55,547 nt of DNA from Nemertoderma westbladi (lineage: Eukaryota > Xenacoelomorpha > Nemertodermatida > Nemertodermatidae): assembly GCA_032718475.1 (NCBI GenBank), contig JAUCBJ010000705.1:1-55547 (forward strand), in the 5' to 3' direction. Shown here piece by piece: positions 52,166 through 55,547 of the stretch. Every line of letters starts with the position of its first letter. The first letter of the stretch is position 1. Made by a program: the position numbers and the translations under genes. The notes under the pieces were generated by a model. It searched no databases and was not told where the DNA came from. It saw only the letters and a program-made list of their open reading frames with translations.

Positions 52166-53304
52166 ATCTGCTATCTGAGTTTATTAATATCAAATGAGTT
52201 TATATTTAGGCGAGCGGGCGTCGCTGCCTACTTCTCTTTGCCCCCGGACAGTGGGATTCTCAGCGCCGATGTACCGTCGTCGCGGTGTTTACGCCAACAT
52301 GTAGCAACATCACGACAACGATAACCGGCACAAGTCACTCCACTGTCCGTCCCAAAGGCTTGAATCCACTTTAGGTTCTTTCTATAGGAGAGTTGGGCTA
52401 CTTTCACAATTGCGACTAGCTACTGTAAACACACCTTAGCAGTAACATTCACCTATAAACGCACAAATTCCACACAACTGTCACCAATTGTACACATACA
52501 GGCCATTTGTCCGTTAGTCAGTGCCTTCCAGAATGTCACGTTATTACTGTGTATCCTTGGATACTAACAGTGTGCTATGTATTCTCTATGCTATGCAATG
52601 TGACAAGCTTTCTATTGTTCTCTTAACTTGCTTCTAATTCTAGCGTGGGTGTTGCTATGGTGACATTATGGAAAGCTAGCGGTAGAATTAGAGTAATTCT
52701 CATGCATACAGATCTGGGATGCTATTTAATAATAATTCTTTAATTGTCAATATCCTCTTTATATATGATTTTATTAATTTTATCGGCTATTGACTATATG
52801 TTGGAGATTCTCGCACTATAATGCACTCAATAGGATGAATCTCCGCTCCCATGATCTATTAATTAATGGAATTTTGGGGATGTTATAAATTGCATAAAAC
52901 GACAATTTATGAAATTCATTTAAAATATGAATTTAAATTTATTCCCATGAATTTTATTATTTGATGTTAAAATTGACACAATTTGATTCCAGAGCAGGTC
53001 TGGGGACATAGGATCCTTAATTCTATGAAATTTGTCCTTTAAGAGTATCGGTAAGTGCTGCGATATCTTAATTGACTAGAAATTTTAAAGGATCCGAATT
53101 TTACAGATTTTAATAAATATTAAATTAATATTTAAGATGGGCACCGATTTATTCCAGAACTTGTCTGGGGACGTTAACCACTGATTCTATAATTTGTCTT
53201 CAATTAAAGAAAACGATTATAATAAAATTACATAATAATACATACATAAATATAAATAAAAACAAATATAAAATGATACAGTCACACGCCCACTCCATAT
53301 GTTA
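52166..53304. other. Spacer between the broken pol end and accessory ORFs, second copy
   Basis: Matches 12261-13290 with scattered differences, then jumps to sequence equivalent to the region just before 13883. No ORF. The single GGTCTGGGGACAT block plus a partial second one indicates that the deletion falls inside the tandem repeat seen in the full copy. Confidence 0.6.
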
Positions 53305-55547
53305 TTACGTTATGGAGTCCCTAGATATTTGTTGGATTAGGGAAGTGGTCGTAGGAAGAGTATATTGCCTTCCATAGTTTCCGGACAGTTTTTGGTCTCT
53401 TTCCCGTAAACATAAACGACTAGCTGGGCGATTGAGTTGTTGTGTTACTTTCTCCGCTCCCTTGGCCTGTCTAATCTCCGCCGGGGTAAGATAAGGAGGC
53501 CATTCTTCTTCTTCTTTACTTAAGAAGTCGGATCCACCTAACCAGCCTGGAGTATCTATCAGTTCTTGAGGAGTTGCTCCTCTGGAAGCGATGTCGGCTG
53601 GATTAATCGTCCCAAGGCAATGTCTCCATTGATCTACATTGGAGTTAATATCGTCATTATCTGAGGAGTATGGTGTTCCCTCAGTTGGATCGTCCACATC
53701 ACTGCTCTCCACTTCCCATTCCTTTACTTGGTATACCTGTTGTTGAGGTAATCTCTCTTTGAGAGTTCTACGGGAAGGGCCAGTGAAGTACCAACCTACT
53801 CTAGTTCTTACCGCATAGGTTTGTAGTGGCTGCGGTTGAGCAGGCCGTTTCTCCAATGTCTCGAGCGCCTCATGCGCGTTTTGGCCGATGAGTATTTGCA
53901 CTCCAGGATAATCTGTCTGGAATCGAGGTATCTTAAGATGTTGGATGCTCTCATCCTCGTCCCAATTATAAAGGTCTGCTTGGGTAGCAGCGAAGTTCTT
54001 TATAGCCACCATTTTTACCGACCTTATACCTTGTGCTCCTAATTTATCCTGGGGGGTGGACAACACACCTACATAGTAGTCTGCCGTTAGGGTAGATTTC
54101 CAAACCTGCATAATTCCTGACATATTCAATTTAGTCCGGAATTTGGGTTGTCCAGCAAAAATATCTTCGGCTAGTTCTTGATCGATGAATGTTCCTGTGC
54201 TGCCGGAGTCAAGGAGGGCGTTCACTATGTAACTTTTGTTAGGACCATGAACTCTTACCTGCACTACAGGAAATTCTCTGATTCCTACGTTGGAAGTTGG
54301 AGCTTTCCAAGATGGTTGTTTGGCAAAAGTAGTTGGGGGAAACTCATTGTTGGTGTCCTTTTCATAAGTAAGTGCTCGATACACTGAGGTATTTATTAGG
54401 TAACAGGATTCGTTGGCGTCGGAGAATTCGTCAGTATAGAATCCTTCCATCTCAGACTCTTGATCAGTGTCATTTACATCACTGAATTGGACATGTAGTT
54501 CGGGCTCACTTACCTGACTCGGGTTGTCTCGTTCGAACTCACTGTGTAACAAGATGTGATGTTTCGCGCCACACTTTGCACACTTTACGTCGGAGTAACA
54601 GGTTCGCCGTTGGTGTCCTGATCTGAGGCAATTATAGCATAACCGCTTATTCCACAGGACTGTGCGTCTGTCTACAGGGGATTTCTTTAGAAATTCAGCA
54701 CACGCACTCAAACGGTGGATCCCGTCGCACAGCGCACAGTTAGGTTTTATGTTACTCACTTTACCTTGGGTAACTTGATGCACTCTCGTTTTTTCTTCGG
54801 GTTTTCTTCGGTGCATTCTGTTAGGAGACTGAGGGGGGGTCTTGGCAACCTGTTCTCTCCTATCGTTGTTTCGAGCCTTGTATTTACTTACATCTTTTGA
54901 GGTTTTGTCAACGTAGCAAGATCTCTCAGTGTCTTTCCCGCTGTCCTCTTCTTGAGAAGCTTGGCTTTCGCCGTCGTCAGTGTAACACACCGGTGTTACT
55001 CTTCTCCTAGAAGCGGGTTTCTCACTTACCTTATTTTCCGATGTTTTCTCTCTGGACTGCTTGATGAGTTGTAGTTTTACCTCACCATCTAAGAAGGACA
55101 TGAGATCAGCCATGGTAGGACTTCGTCGTTGTTGTTCATTCATGTACAACACTTTCTTGTCCCAGCGTGTACATACTCCACCCTTTGGTAAAGTAGAGAC
55201 TACTGCTCCAATAACCATTGAACTCTGATATTCATGAGACTTACCTAACCAGTCCAATTGTCTACAGATCTCCTGAATTTCATCGGAAAACTCTATAATC
55301 CCGCTACTAAGGAAGTGTCGGGGGGCTACTAATTTTGCATACAAATACTTAGCTATGTTATCCTTGTTACCATACCTGATGTTTAATGTATCCCATACTT
55401 GTCTTAATCCTTCTGGATGTCCAATAAACTTTAACGCCATTAACTTGGGAGGTCCTTCCAAGCACTTGATGAGGAACCTAAGTTTCTCTCCGTTAGATAG
55501 CACAGAGTTCTGTATGCTGTCTTTGTAATATTCGTTGAAAGGTAACC
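53305..55547 (-). CDS. Gag-protease protein of the deleted BEL copy, in-frame fusion to RNase H and integrase tails (5' end outside window)
   Basis: Open for at least 732 codons (53305-55503) and continuing in frame to the window edge; the apparent start at 55503 is inside the capsid domain. In order it has the DUF1759-like capsid region, three Cys/His motifs (CALCDGIHRLSAC, CYNCLRSGHQRRTC, CAKCGAKHH), and retropepsin with LLDSGSTGTFI in frame with Gag. The frame then jumps at about 53645 to the NPADIASRGATPQEL end of RNase H, and at about 53445 to the last 45 or so residues of Pol. RT and the integrase core are gone, yet both joins keep the frame open. It could supply Gag and protease but cannot copy or insert itself. 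Confidence 0.88.
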   Translation of the reverse strand, partial: LPFNEYYKDSIQNSVLSNGEKLRFLIKCLEGPPKLMALKFIGHPEGLRQVWDTLNIRYGNKDNIAKYLYAKLVAPRHFLSSGIIEFSDEIQEICRQLDWLGKSHEYQSSMVIGAVVSTLPKGGVCTRWDKKVLYMNEQQRRSPTMADLMSFLDGEVKLQLIKQSREKTSENKVSEKPASRRRVTPVCYTDDGESQASQEEDSGKDTERSCYVDKTSKDVSKYKARNNDRREQVAKTPPQSPNRMHRRKPEEKTRVHQVTQGKVSNIKPNCALCDGIHRLSACAEFLKKSPVDRRTVLWNKRLCYNCLRSGHQRRTCYSDVKCAKCGAKHHILLHSEFERDNPSQVSEPELHVQFSDVNDTDQESEMEGFYTDEFSDANESCYLINTSVYRALTYEKDTNNEFPPTTFAKQPSWKAPTSNVGIREFPVVQVRVHGPNKSYIVNALLDSGSTGTFIDQELAEDIFAGQPKFRTKLNMSGIMQVWKSTLTADYYVGVLSTPQDKLGAQGIRSVKMVAIKNFAATQADLYNWDEDESIQHLKIPRFQTDYPGVQILIGQNAHEALETLEKRPAQPQPLQTYAVRTRVGWYFTGPSRRTLKERLPQQQVYQVKEWEVESSDVDDPTEGTPYSSDNDDINSNVDQWRHCLGTINPADIASRGATPQELIDTPGWLGGSDFLSKEEEEWPPYLTPAEIRQAKGAEKVTQQLNRPASRLCLRERDQKLSGNYGRQYTLPTTTSLIQQISRDSIT

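Larger units (their letters stand above)
49383..55547 (-). mobile_element. Second BEL/Pao copy, internally deleted, cut by the window edge
   Basis: Same family as the element at 8665-25485. The 3' LTR lies at 49383-50638, then come accessory ORF remnants, a spacer and a Gag-protease frame reaching the right edge. Relative to the full copy it lacks about 0.8 kb between accessory ORFs A and B, about 0.5 kb of the spacer, the RT and most of RNase H, and the integrase core. The 5' LTR and target duplication are outside the window, so the insertion boundary on that side is unknown. It would depend on another copy for enzymes. Confidence 0.92.

Overview
The window is repeat-rich, AT-rich nuclear DNA from an animal, most likely a marine invertebrate. 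No ordinary host gene could be recognised. The evidence is the mix of elements: an endogenous adintovirus/Maverick (Polinton)-type virus, BEL/Pao LTR retrotransposons, CR1/Jockey-like and RTE-like LINEs, a Transib transposase scrap, MITE-like foldback DNA and many simple repeats. The species cannot be named from the sequence.

Layout, left to right. At 1-2013 (+) are three adjacent virus-type genes: the end of a small basic core-like protein, an F54H12.2-family capsid protein, and an adenain-like cysteine protease whose catalytic residues are visible. From 2.5 to 7.2 kb lie repeats: a dispersed repeat carrying a perfect 112-bp inverted repeat, a 1.15-kb tandem duplication full of tRNA B-box-like motifs, and a 422-bp tandem duplication. 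From 7.66 to 30.28 kb (-) lies one protein-primed family B DNA polymerase gene, convergent with the capsid block. It is now a pseudogene in three pieces (7659-8664, 25486-27022, 28804-30283). A LINE with a 15-bp target duplication splits it at 27.0-28.8 kb. A 16.8-kb BEL/Pao element with 1247-bp LTRs and the 5-bp target duplication TAAAC splits it at 8665-25485.

The BEL element runs on the minus strand. After a 2.2-kb leader come ORF1 (127 aa), a coiled-coil ORF2 (584 aa), Gag with DUF1759-like and zinc-knuckle regions, an aspartic protease, RT, RNase H and integrase. Downstream of pol are extra ORFs, one with two zinc knuckles and a basic tail. Several stops and a frameshift interrupt gag-pol, although the LTRs differ at only about 5 sites.

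From 30.3 to 34.8 kb there is non-coding DNA, a second copy of the dispersed repeat, and inside it a 2.0-kb TIR element (TIR GGCTCATTCCA, duplication TACA). From 34.8 to 43.4 kb there are LINE remains (a CR1/Jockey-like LINE inside an RTE-like LINE), low-complexity DNA and palindromes. From 43.4 to 46.25 kb a Transib fragment abuts a BEL integrase fragment, which runs into about 64 copies of a 36-bp minisatellite whose unit can form a TTCG-loop hairpin. From 49.38 kb to the right edge is a second, internally deleted BEL copy that keeps an open Gag-protease frame but has lost RT and the integrase core.

All domain calls come from reading motifs by eye; no database search was run. Boundaries of repeats without clear ends are approximate.
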